From Caulobacter sp. B11 (lineage in GTDB: Bacteria; Pseudomonadota; Alphaproteobacteria; Caulobacterales; Caulobacteraceae): a stretch of 19,574 nt of DNA. Within the stretch, counting starts at the first letter, position 1, and each line of letters opens with the position of its first letter. Under the pieces are notes generated by a model, which was not told where the DNA came from, searched no databases, and saw only the letters and a list, made by a program, of their open reading frames with translations. Where the stretch lies: the NCBI RefSeq assembly GCF_002737765.1, contig NZ_PEGG01000033.1:1-19574 (forward strand), given 5' to 3'. The position numbers and the translations under genes are program-made. Below, in pieces: positions 1 to 8,126 of the stretch.

Positions 1-2
1 CC

Positions 3-155
3 CTGAAGCCTGTCGGCACGGTGCATTTCGCGGTCGCCCGCGCCAACCGTTCGGTCGTCCACCGCCACGAGTTGTTCGCCGGCGAAACCCGGCAAGGCGT
101 GCAGTTGGCGGCGGTGCGAACGGCGCTGGAGATGCTGCGAGAGGCGGTTTCCTAG
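3..155 (+). CDS. CinA/PncC-family protein, C-terminal end (5' truncated)
   Basis: An open frame enters from the left edge and ends at TAG 153-155, giving the last 50 residues of a protein. It reads KPVGTVHFAVA, then later HELFAGETRQGVQLAAVRTALEMLREA. The KPVG-x-VH-x-A block and the R-x4-A-x2-AL-x-ML ending resemble the C-terminus of the CinA C-terminal domain (nicotinamide-nucleotide amidohydrolase, PncC), which deamidates NMN. The catalytic part lies outside the window, so neither domain content nor start can be judged. The next gene's GTG follows the stop codon directly, suggesting an operon. The family assignment rests on a short segment and is fairly, not fully, secure. Confidence 0.7.
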   Translation: MKPVGTVHFAVARANRSVVHRHELFAGETRQGVQLAAVRTALEMLREAVS

Positions 156-1269
156 GTGCCAGAGGCCGGCCCAGGCGACTGGCGGCGTTTCGTCGGCGCG
201 GACCTGTCGCGCAGGGCCCTGGCCGCCGCCGGGGCGCGCAAGAGTGAACTGCGCCACGCCACCCGCGTCTCCGCCGCCGTGCTGGCGGCCTATCTGCTGA
301 GCAGCCTGCTTCACCTGCCCAGGGCTATTGGGCGGTGTTCACGGCGGTGATCGTGGTCCAGGCCAGCCTCGGCGCGACCATCGCCGCTTCGATCGAACGG
401 TTTCTGGGAACCGTGGTCGGCGCGGCGGGGGCGCGGCGGCGGCCTATGTTCATACCCTCTATCCCGACTGGGGCGGCCTGATCCTGGCCGTGACCGCCGC
501 CCTTCTAGCCTTCCTGGCGGCGGTGCGCCCGGCCTTCAAGGTGGCCCCCGTCACGGCGGTGATCATGTTGATCGGCACGACCAACCATCTGGAGCCCCTG
601 ACCGCCGCCTTCTTCCGCGTGGCCGAGATTACGGTCGGCAGTCTGGTCGGGGTGGCCGCGACCCTGCTGATCTTCCCCGCCCGCGCCCACGCCTCGGTGG
701 TGAGCGGCGTTCAGGAAATCGCTGGCCAGTTGGCGGGACTGCTGGACCACTATGCCCTGAAGCTGCGCGGCGGTCCGACCGACCTGGACCCGCGCCAGGC
801 CTATGACGACCTGCTGAAAGCCCTGACCAAGCTGCAGTCGGCCATGACCGAGGCCGGTCGTGAAAGCGCCAGCCGCCTCAGTGACGTGACCGCGCCGGAT
901 GCCCTGCCCCGCACGCTCTGGCGGATCCGCAATGACGCGGTGATGGTCGGCCGCGCCCTGCGTGAACCCCTGCCCACGGCCGGCTTGACCCTGCAGGCGG
1001 CCGCCATGGTCAAGGCCTGCGCCGAATTTCTGCGAGACACCGCCGCGAGCCTGGGCGGCGGCGCGCGTCCCGATCGGATCGCCTTCGCGCAACTGCACCA
1101 GGCCTTTCAGACCGCCGTCGAGGCCCTGCGCGACAGCGGCGCGACCAAGGCCCTGGCCTTCGATGACGCCGCGCGGGTGTTTGGCCTGGTGTTCGCGATC
1201 GAGAATCTGTTTGGCAATCTGGGCGACCTCGCTGATCGGGTCGAGGAGACGGTCGGCTTGCGAACCTAG
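156..1269 (+). CDS. FUSC-family (aromatic acid exporter-like) membrane protein, interrupted by two apparent 1-base deletions
   Basis: GTG 156 follows the stop of the cinA-like gene directly. The protein starts MPEAGPGDWRRF, runs into a hydrophobic segment (LAAYLLSSLLHLP), then loses frame. Adding one C to the CCC at 318-320 restores QGYWAVFTAVIVVQASLGA. Adding one G to the GGGGG at 427-431 restores VGAAGGAAAAYVHTLYPDW and joins the long frame ending at TAG 1267-1269. The repaired product is about 371 aa: an N-terminal block of membrane helices (about 40-180) and a helical soluble C-terminal half. The YWAVFTAVIVVQ-x-SLGATIAAS segment and the arrangement fit the FUSC / YccS-AaeB-like family of putative efflux proteins. 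Substrate is unknown. The two breaks are probably sequencing errors. The stop overlaps that of the convergent gene. Confidence 0.75.
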
Positions 1270-1730
1270 GCGTCCGGCGCTTTGCGCTCGCCGTAGATCA
1301 CCCGCGCGCGGTCCTCGAAACAGCCGATCAGCTTGGCCGCGGCGCGATCCAGATTGGCCGCCAGCAGTCCGTCGAGCATCCGCGACTTGAAGGCGAAGTC
1401 GATGACGAACTCGATCGAGACCCCGTCAGGATGGGCCGTGAAGGTCCAGCGGTTGGAGAGCCGTTTGAACGGCCCGTACAGCAGACTGACATCAACGGTC
1501 AGGGCCTGGCTGTCGCGCCGCACCCGGGTGGCGAACTTCTCGCGCAGGAACGAGAACCCGACCTGGGCCTCGGCGTCGAGGGTGCTGACCGTCCCGTCCA
1601 CCCGGCCATTCCAGGTGCGCATGGCGGTGATCCACGGCACGAACTGCGGATAGGCCTCGACGTCGCCGACCAGGCTGAACATCTGTTCGGGCGCATAGGG
1701 CAGCACCCGGGTGACGACATGGCGGTGCAA
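1266..1730 (-). CDS. RatA/COQ10-type SRPBCC (START-like) protein
   Basis: The 154-residue product starts MHRHVVTRVLPYAPEQMFSL and contains GDVEAYPQFVPW, LLYGPFKRLSNRW and IEFVIDFAFKSRMLD. These are the hallmark segments of the family that includes mitochondrial Coq10 and bacterial RatA. Coq10 proteins bind ubiquinone or lipid and support respiratory electron transfer. E. coli RatA was described as a ribosome-association toxin. In alphaproteobacteria a ubiquinone-binding role is the more likely reading, but the sequence cannot decide. The start is TTG at 1730, five bases after the lipA stop; no better in-frame ATG gives the conserved N-terminus. Co-directional placement just behind lipA suggests cotranscription. 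The TAG stop lies in a CTAG shared with the opposing FUSC gene. Confidence 0.85.
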   Translation of the reverse strand: MHRHVVTRVLPYAPEQMFSLVGDVEAYPQFVPWITAMRTWNGRVDGTVSTLDAEAQVGFSFLREKFATRVRRDSQALTVDVSLLYGPFKRLSNRWTFTAHPDGVSIEFVIDFAFKSRMLDGLLAANLDRAAAKLIGCFEDRARVIYGERKAPDA

Positions 1731-1735
1731 GGCGG

Positions 1736-2722
1736 CTAGGCCCGGGCGTCAAGGGCCCGGCGGGCCGCCTGCAGCTTGGCGAAGTCCTCGCCCGCATGGT
1801 GCGACGAGCGGGTCAGGGGGCTGGCCGAGACCATCAGGAACCCCTTGGCCCGGGCGATCGCCTCATAGGCCTTGAACTCCTCCGGGGTCACGAACCGGTC
1901 GACGGCGGCGTGCTTGCGGGTCGGCTGCAGATACTGGCCGATGGTCAGGAAATCGACCCCGGCGCTGCGCATGTCGTCCATCACCTGCATGACCTCTTCC
2001 TTGGCCTCGCCGAGACCGACCATCAGGCCGGACTTGGTGAACTGGGTCGGGTCACGCTCCTTGACGCGCTCGAGCAGGCGCAGGGAGTTGTAGTAGCGGG
2101 CGCCCGGACGGATCTTCAGATAGAGGCGCGGCACGGTTTCGAGGTTGTGGTTGAAGACGTCCGGTCGAGCGTCGATGACCACGTTCTCGGCCCGGTCCTT
2201 GCGCAGGAAGTCGGGGGTCAGGATCTCGATGGTCGTCCCAGGCGCGGCGGCGCGGATGGCCAGGACGACCTCGGCGAAATGCTGGGCTCCGCCGTCGGCC
2301 AGGTCGTCGCGGTCCACCGAGGTGATGACCACGTGCTTGAGGCCCATCTTGGCGACGGCCTCGGCCACCCGGCGCGGCTCGTCGGCGTCCAGGGCGTTGG
2401 GCAGGCCGGTCGCGACATTGCAGAAGGCGCAGGCCCGCGTGCAGATCTCGCCCATGATCATCATGGTGGCGTGCTTCTGGCTCCAGCACTCGCCGATATT
2501 GGGGCAGGCCGCCTCTTCGCACACCGTGGTCAGCTTGTGGTCGCGCACGATGCTGCGGGTTTCGTTATAGCCTGGCGACCCTGGCGCGCGGACGCGCAGC
2601 CACTCAGGCTTGCGCAGCACCGGCGTGTCGGGGCGGTTCTGCTTTTCAGGGTGGCGAACCGCGCGATCCCCGGGGGGGGTCTCGGGACCACGGGCGCTCA
2701 ACGTGTCGATCAGGGTGACCAT
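1736..2722 (-). CDS. lipA: Lipoyl synthase (radical SAM)
   Basis: LipA inserts two sulfur atoms into protein-bound octanoyl chains to make the lipoyl cofactor, here needed by PdhB and PdhC of this same window. The 328-residue protein carries both iron-sulfur cluster motifs. C68, C73 and C79 (C-x4-C-x5-C, within [15 protein letters not shown]) bind the auxiliary cluster; C94, C98 and C101 (CTRACAFC) form the radical SAM CxxxCxxC. The C-terminal [10 protein letters not shown] supplies the conserved R-S-S ligand region. Length is normal for the family. The start ATG 2722 gives the usual variable head followed by [20 protein letters not shown]. It is divergent from the hydrolase gene across about 83 bases and is followed after 5 bases by the RatA/COQ10-like gene. 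Confidence 0.97.
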   Translation of the reverse strand: MVTLIDTLSARGPETPPGDRAVRHPEKQNRPDTPVLRKPEWLRVRAPGSPGYNETRSIVRDHKLTTVCEEAACPNIGECWSQKHATMMIMGEICTRACAFCNVATGLPNALDADEPRRVAEAVAKMGLKHVVITSVDRDDLADGGAQHFAEVVLAIRAAAPGTTIEILTPDFLRKDRAENVVIDARPDVFNHNLETVPRLYLKIRPGARYYNSLRLLERVKERDPTQFTKSGLMVGLGEAKEEVMQVMDDMRSAGVDFLTIGQYLQPTRKHAAVDRFVTPEEFKAYEAIARAKGFLMVSASPLTRSSHHAGEDFAKLQAARRALDARA

Positions 2723-2805
2723 AATGGCCTAGATCGGACTTCTTGGGCCCCGGATCAAGCACGCGATCTTGCATCCGGAGCAAAGGCGCGAAAAGAGTGC
2801 AGACG

Positions 2806-3900
2806 ATGCGTCGCCGTCTGCTCGCCTGCCTGTTGATGTTGAGCCTCGTGGCCTGCGGCGACGACGGCGTTCGCGCGCCCTTCGCCGAGAGCCGGCCGCC
2901 GCCATCTCTATCGGGTGAGTTCCTGGCTCCGCTGGGTTGGGCCTGGGGCTATCTGGCGGTGGGCGCGGCGCCCGTGCAGCGCTACGGCGTCTCGGCCCCG
3001 CCGGTCGCGCCGCGCGCCCAGATCCTGATCCTGCCCGGTTACGGCGAATCGGCCGAACTGTGGTTCGAAACCGCCCGGGATCTTAATCAACGCGGCTACA
3101 CCACCTGGATCCTCGACCGACAGGGCCAGGGCGGTTCGCAGCGCCTGGCGTTCCAGCGTGATGTCGGCCACGTCGTCAGTTTCGCGCCCGACGTCACGGC
3201 GGTGAAGGCCATGGTCAAGGCGGTGATTCGCCCTAACGGCCGCACGCCGCTGATCCTGCTGGCCCATGGCGACAGCGGGCTGGTGGCCTTACGGGCCCTT
3301 GAGGAAGGCCTGGGGGTGGACGCGGCGATCCTTTCGGCGCCCAGCCTCGACCTGACCGCCCTGCCCCGACCCAAGGCCCAGCTCGTGCCGGCGGCGCGGT
3401 GGGCGCGGCGGCTGCGGCTGGGCTTCCTGCGTGACCCGGCGAGCGCCGGCTGGCGGCGTCAGGGCCCCGACGCCCACGCCGAGGGCCTGACCCACGATCC
3501 GAGGCGCGGAGCCGTTGGCCAGGCGTGGCAGCTGGCCAATCCGGACCTCAGAATGGGCGCGCCGAGCCTGGGCTGGTACGCGGCCTATTATGACGCCCTC
3601 GACGCGGTCGGACATGACCTCAAGGCGGTGAAAGCTCCGGTGGCCGTGCTGACGGCGGACAAGGACGGGGCGACCCGGAACTCCGCCGCCTCGCAGGTCT
3701 GCGCGGCCCTGACCGCCTGCGTCCAGACTCGCTTCCCCGGGGCAGGCCACGCCATCCACCTGGAAACCGACGCGCGGCGCGATCCTTGGTTGGCGGCCGT
3801 GGAAACAGTCGTCCGCGCGCGGATCGAAGCCAACACGCCCGGGCTCGGCCGCAGACCGCCCGGTGTCTCGGAAGATGTCGACGCCGTTCACGGACTGTAA
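2806..3900 (+). CDS. Alpha/beta-hydrolase lipoprotein, PldB (lysophospholipase)-like
   Basis: I place the start at ATG 2806 and not upstream, because this gives a clean lipoprotein signal: MRRRLLACLLMLSLVAC with lipobox LVAC and Cys17 as lipidation site. The mature part shows alpha/beta-hydrolase features: ILILPGYGESAELW (about 73-86, oxyanion region), WILDRQGQGGS (101-111, as in PldB-type lysophospholipases), the strand-turn-helix LLAHGDSGLVALRAL (151-165), a candidate acid Asp287 in VLTADKD, and His315 in GAGHAIHLE. Length is 364 aa. The nucleophile elbow is odd: aligned on the flanking HxxxxLVALR, the usual Ser position is Gly155 and a serine sits two residues later (Ser157). It may be a membrane-anchored lipase or esterase of unknown substrate, or a non-catalytic relative. 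It begins a rightward set of three genes. Confidence 0.8.
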   Translation: MRRRLLACLLMLSLVACGDDGVRAPFAESRPPPSLSGEFLAPLGWAWGYLAVGAAPVQRYGVSAPPVAPRAQILILPGYGESAELWFETARDLNQRGYTTWILDRQGQGGSQRLAFQRDVGHVVSFAPDVTAVKAMVKAVIRPNGRTPLILLAHGDSGLVALRALEEGLGVDAAILSAPSLDLTALPRPKAQLVPAARWARRLRLGFLRDPASAGWRRQGPDAHAEGLTHDPRRGAVGQAWQLANPDLRMGAPSLGWYAAYYDALDAVGHDLKAVKAPVAVLTADKDGATRNSAASQVCAALTACVQTRFPGAGHAIHLETDARRDPWLAAVETVVRARIEANTPGLGRRPPGVSEDVDAVHGL

Positions 3901-3907
3901 CGCGACT

Positions 3908-3936
3908 TTGCAAACCCGCCCGGCGCCGCTAGGCTC
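3908..3936 (+). promoter_or_regulatory. Possible Caulobacter-type housekeeping promoter before the AMP-binding gene
   Basis: TTGCAA at 3908-3913 and GCTAGGCT at 3928-3935 are spaced like the published Caulobacter sigma-73 consensus (TTGaCgS, 10-14 bases, GCtaNAWC). They lie about 57 bases upstream of the start codon at 3993. A good Shine-Dalgarno sequence GGGAGG follows at 3977-3982. The match is partial, so this is only a candidate. Confidence 0.35.
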
Positions 3937-3992
3937 GCCCCTCAATCGAACGAGGGCGCGCCAAAGCGTCCTGCGCGGGAGGTTTCGCCGGC

Positions 3993-5546
3993 ATGCCGGT
4001 AGTTTTTAAAGCAGAAGACGGCCAGAAGGCCCTCTTCGACGCCCTGATCGACGCCCGGGACAAGTACGGCGCCAAGAAGCCCATCCTGGAGGACCAGGAT
4101 CGCAATCCCCTCAGCTATACTGATCTGATCCGGGCCAGCTTTGCGTTGGGCCGCAAGATCGCGGCCATGACCAAGCCCGGTGAGCATGTCGGCGTGCTGC
4201 TGCCCTCGGGCTCGGCCGCGGTGGTGACCTTTTTCGCCCTGCATGCGTTCGGCCGGGTGCCGACCATGCTGAACTTCACGGCGGGACTGCGCAATATGAA
4301 AGCCGCCTGCAAGCTGGCCAAGGTCGAGCGGGTGCTGACCGCCCACAAGTTCATTGAACTCGGCAATCTGCACGACATCGTCGACGCGCTCGAAACCCAG
4401 ACCACGGTGACCTATCTGGAGGATGTGCGCGAGACGATCGGCCTGGCCGACAAGCTGTTCGCCGCCGCCGCCGGACTGTTTCCCCGTCAGTTTCGCGCCC
4501 CGGCCAAGCCTTCGGACAAGGCTGTGGTGCTGTTCACCTCCGGCAGCTTCGGCGCGCCGCGCGGGGTGGTGCTGACCCAGGCCAACCTGGTGTCGAACGC
4601 CAAGCAGATCGCCGCCCATATCGACCTGGATCCGGCCTGGGTGATGTTCAATCCCCTCCCGGTGTTCCACTGTTTCGGCCTGACGGGCGGCGTGATCCTG
4701 CCGCTGCTGGAGGGCATGAAGGCCTTCCAGTATCCCTCGCCCCTGCACACCAAGCAGATCCCCGCCCTGGTCAAGGACGTCGGCGCCTCGGTGCTGTTCG
4801 CCACCGACACCTTCCTCAACCACTATGCGCGCGCGTCCGACAGCGACGAGCTTTCGGGCCTGAAGTTTGTGGTCTGTGGTGCTGAAAAGGTTAGGGAAGA
4901 GACCCACAACCTTATCCAGGAACGCTTCGGTCCCGTGCCGGTCCTCGAGGGCTATGGCGCCACCGAGGCTTCGCCGGTGATCGCGGTCAACAAGCCCACC
5001 GACAACCGTCGCGGCACGGTCGGCGGCCTGCTGCCCGGCCAGGAGTGGCGGATCGAGCCGGTCGAGGGCATCCCCGAGGGCGGCCGCCTGCTGGTGCGTG
5101 GTCCCAACATCATGGCCGGCTATCTGCGCGAGGACGGCGGCGTCGACGCGCCTGAGGGCGGCTGGCACGATACCGGCGACGTCGTCTCGATGACCGACGA
5201 CCTGTGGATCACCATCAAGGGCCGGGTGAAGCGCTTTGCCAAGATCGGCGGCGAGATGGTGTCGCTGACCGCGGCCGAGGACCTCGCCTCGGCGGTCTGG
5301 CCCGACGGCCGTCACGCGGTCATCGCCATGCCCGACAAGAAAAAGGGCGAAAAGCTGGTGCTGGTCACCGACCGCCAGGACGCCGCCGTCACCTCGCTGG
5401 TGGCTCACGCCCAGAGCGTCGGCGCGCCGGAGCTGTCTGTCCCCCGCAAGATCCTCAAGGTGCTGGAAGTGCCAGTGCTCGGCAGCGGCAAGACAGACTA
5501 TGTCGCTATCCAGCGGATGGCTGACCAGGACGCGAGGGCCGCCTAG
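3993..5546 (+). CDS. AMP-binding acyl-ACP/acyl-CoA synthetase, resembling the C-terminal synthetase domain of Aas
   Basis: This 517-residue protein is an ANL-superfamily adenylating enzyme that activates an acyl chain with ATP and passes it to a thiol carrier. Motifs are intact: the phosphate-binding loop TSGSFGAPRG (182-191), YGATEASPV (321-329), HDTGDVVSM (392-400), and the C-terminal catalytic lysine K500 in VLGSGKTDY. The FTSGSFGAPRGVVLTQANLVSN and LGSGKTDY segments remind me most of Aas, the bifunctional acyltransferase/acyl-ACP synthetase used to recycle lysophospholipids. The N-terminal PlsC-like acyltransferase domain of Aas is absent here, so only the synthetase half is encoded. GGGAGG at 3977-3982 with 10-base spacing supports the ATG. 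The DoxX gene follows within 40 bases. The true substrate cannot be read from sequence. Confidence 0.88.
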   Translation: MPVVFKAEDGQKALFDALIDARDKYGAKKPILEDQDRNPLSYTDLIRASFALGRKIAAMTKPGEHVGVLLPSGSAAVVTFFALHAFGRVPTMLNFTAGLRNMKAACKLAKVERVLTAHKFIELGNLHDIVDALETQTTVTYLEDVRETIGLADKLFAAAAGLFPRQFRAPAKPSDKAVVLFTSGSFGAPRGVVLTQANLVSNAKQIAAHIDLDPAWVMFNPLPVFHCFGLTGGVILPLLEGMKAFQYPSPLHTKQIPALVKDVGASVLFATDTFLNHYARASDSDELSGLKFVVCGAEKVREETHNLIQERFGPVPVLEGYGATEASPVIAVNKPTDNRRGTVGGLLPGQEWRIEPVEGIPEGGRLLVRGPNIMAGYLREDGGVDAPEGGWHDTGDVVSMTDDLWITIKGRVKRFAKIGGEMVSLTAAEDLASAVWPDGRHAVIAMPDKKKGEKLVLVTDRQDAAVTSLVAHAQSVGAPELSVPRKILKVLEVPVLGSGKTDYVAIQRMADQDARAA

Positions 5547-5557
5547 AGACGGCCAAC

Positions 5558-5563
5558 AGGAGG
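5558..5563 (+). promoter_or_regulatory. Shine-Dalgarno AGGAGG for the DoxX gene
   Basis: A perfect AGGAGG lies 12 bases after the synthetase stop. Candidate starts downstream are CTG 5569 (5-base spacing), TTG 5578 (14 bases) and ATG 5584 (20 bases). The spacing favours CTG or TTG over the first ATG, so the annotated start may be slightly too far downstream. Confidence 0.55.
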
Positions 5564-5583
5564 GATCCCTGGAGCGATTGCTG

Positions 5584-5964
5584 ATGTGGGCGCCGCGGGT
5601 GCTTAGCCTGCTGCGGATCATCGCCGCCCTGCTGTTCATGGAGCATGGCCTGATGAAGGCCTTTCAGTTTCCGGCCGCCCAGCCGAACGCGCCCGATCCC
5701 CTGCCGCCGATTCTGGTGGCCGCCGCATGGCTCGAAATTGTCGGCGGCGGACTGCTTGTCGTGGGGCTGTTCACCCGGCCCGTGGCGTTCATCCTGTCGG
5801 GTATGATGGCTGTGGCCTATTTCGCCGCTCACGCCTCAGGAGGCTTCTGGCCCGCCCTGAACGGCGGCGAAGCGGCGATCCTGTTCTGTTTTGTGTTCCT
5901 GTACCTGGTGTTCACCGGACCGGGCGAATGGAGCCTGGACGCCCAACTGCGCAAACGGCCCTAG
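5584..5964 (+). CDS. DoxX-family membrane protein
   Basis: The product (126 aa from ATG 5584) is a small four-helix membrane protein. LSLLRIIAALLFMEHGLMKAF is followed by LVAAAWLEIVGGGLLVVGLFTRPVAFILSGMMAVAYFAAH and a last helix AAILFCFVFLYLVFTGPGEWSLDAQL. The H-G-x2-K near the N-terminus, WLE-x-x-GG-x-LL-x-GLFTR in the middle and the terminal GPG-x-WSLD are typical of DoxX proteins. The family is linked in some organisms to redox homeostasis, but biochemical function is mostly unknown. The true start may be CTG 5569 or TTG 5578, adding MERLL. It is the last gene of the rightward set and runs into a hairpin terminator. Confidence 0.85.
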   Translation: MWAPRVLSLLRIIAALLFMEHGLMKAFQFPAAQPNAPDPLPPILVAAAWLEIVGGGLLVVGLFTRPVAFILSGMMAVAYFAAHASGGFWPALNGGEAAILFCFVFLYLVFTGPGEWSLDAQLRKRP

Positions 5965-5993
5965 GTCGCTCCTTCGTCAGCGAGCAAAAGAAT

Positions 5994-6023
5994 GGGCGGC
6001 GCTTGTGAAAGCGCCGCCCTTTT
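5994..6023. terminator. Rho-independent terminator, probably bidirectional, between doxX-like gene and lpd
   Basis: A perfect 11-bp inverted repeat (GGGCGGCGCTT at 5994-6004, AAGCGCCGCCC at 6009-6019) with loop GTGA is followed on the + strand by TTTT. On the minus strand it is followed by ATTCTTTTGCT. It can end both the rightward doxX transcript and the leftward pdh/lpd transcript. Confidence 0.85.
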
Positions 6024-6043
6024 CCGTTCTGGATCGCCCAACC

Positions 6044-7449
<1,406 letters not shown>

Positions 7450-7524
7450 GGTTTCGAACCCTGGCTTGTTCGCCCGCGGGGAGGCCGGCGACGTCGATCG
7501 GCCGGCAAGCACGCCGGACGGGGA

Positions 7525-8001
7525 TTAGAGCAGCGACTCGACCGCGACCTTCAGGTCTTCGGGCTTGGTGGTGGGCGGGAAGCGCTCGACGACCGCGCCG
7601 TCACGGTCGACCAGGAACTTGGTGAAGTTCCACTTGATCCCCTCGGTGCCCAGGACGCCCTTCTGCTGCTTTTTCAGGAAGGCATAGAGCGGATGGGCCG
7701 AGGGGCCGTTGACCTCGATCTTGGCCAGCATCGGAAAGGTCACGTCGTAGGTCAGCGAGCAGAAGCTGGCGATCTCCTCGGCGTCGCCCGGTTCCTGGGC
7801 CCCGAACTGGTTGCAAGGGAAGCCCAGGATCACCAGGCCCTTGTCCTTGTAGGCGCGATACAGCGCCTCAAGCCCCTCGAACTGCGGAGTGAAGCCGCAC
7901 TTGCTGGCGGTGTTGACGATCAGGATCACCTGACCGCGATAGTCCGCCAGGCTGACATCCTGGCCGGTCAGCGTCTTGGCGGCATAGTCATAGATCGACA
8001 T
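7525..8001 (-). CDS. Glutathione peroxidase-family thiol peroxidase
   Basis: The 158-residue protein belongs to the non-selenium GPx family, which reduces hydrogen peroxide or lipid hydroperoxides using thioredoxin or glutathione. The peroxidatic cysteine is C35 in [11 protein letters not shown]. The catalytic Gln is in [13 protein letters not shown] (Q65, next to C63, often the resolving cysteine in thioredoxin-dependent forms). The Trp-Asn pair lies in [11 protein letters not shown]. No signal peptide is visible, so it is cytoplasmic. GGAG lies upstream of ATG 8001 with ordinary spacing. Its position between pdhC and lpd, on the same strand, is unusual and suggests cotranscription with pyruvate dehydrogenase. 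Substrate preference is not decidable. Confidence 0.92.
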   Translation of the reverse strand: MSIYDYAAKTLTGQDVSLADYRGQVILIVNTASKCGFTPQFEGLEALYRAYKDKGLVILGFPCNQFGAQEPGDAEEIASFCSLTYDVTFPMLAKIEVNGPSAHPLYAFLKKQQKGVLGTEGIKWNFTKFLVDRDGAVVERFPPTTKPEDLKVAVESLL

Positions 8002-8040
8002 GGCAAGGTCTCCGGAGGCGGCCCTCGCCCCGGAACAGGC

Positions 8041-8085
8041 TCAGGACGAAGGTGACTGAAGCGGCGGTCGAAAGCCTCGTCCTGA
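8041..8085. repeat. Inverted repeat between pdhC and the peroxidase gene
   Basis: TCAGGACGA (8041-8049) and TCGTCCTGA (8077-8085) form a perfect 9-bp inverted repeat around a 27-base loop, in the 125-base gap after pdhC. No T-run follows on the minus strand, so it is not a classic terminator. It could be an mRNA stem that protects or attenuates the transcript, or a copy of a dispersed intergenic repeat. Confidence 0.4.
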
Positions 8086-8126
8086 CCGGACAGGCCGGGA
8101 AAACAGGAGGCGTTCGATGCCGTCGA

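Noticed and set aside
1266..1730. A toxin-antitoxin system (RatA-type toxin)
   Set aside because: The protein is from the RatA/COQ10 family, but there is no RatB-like antitoxin gene next to it. Its place behind lipA suggests a respiratory or housekeeping role.
3942..5639. A 565-codon open frame on the minus strand, opposite the AMP-binding gene
   Set aside because: It is the shadow of the real gene in a GC-rich genome. The + frame has all adenylation motifs, while the antisense frame is full of G, H, Q, R and D without any domain.
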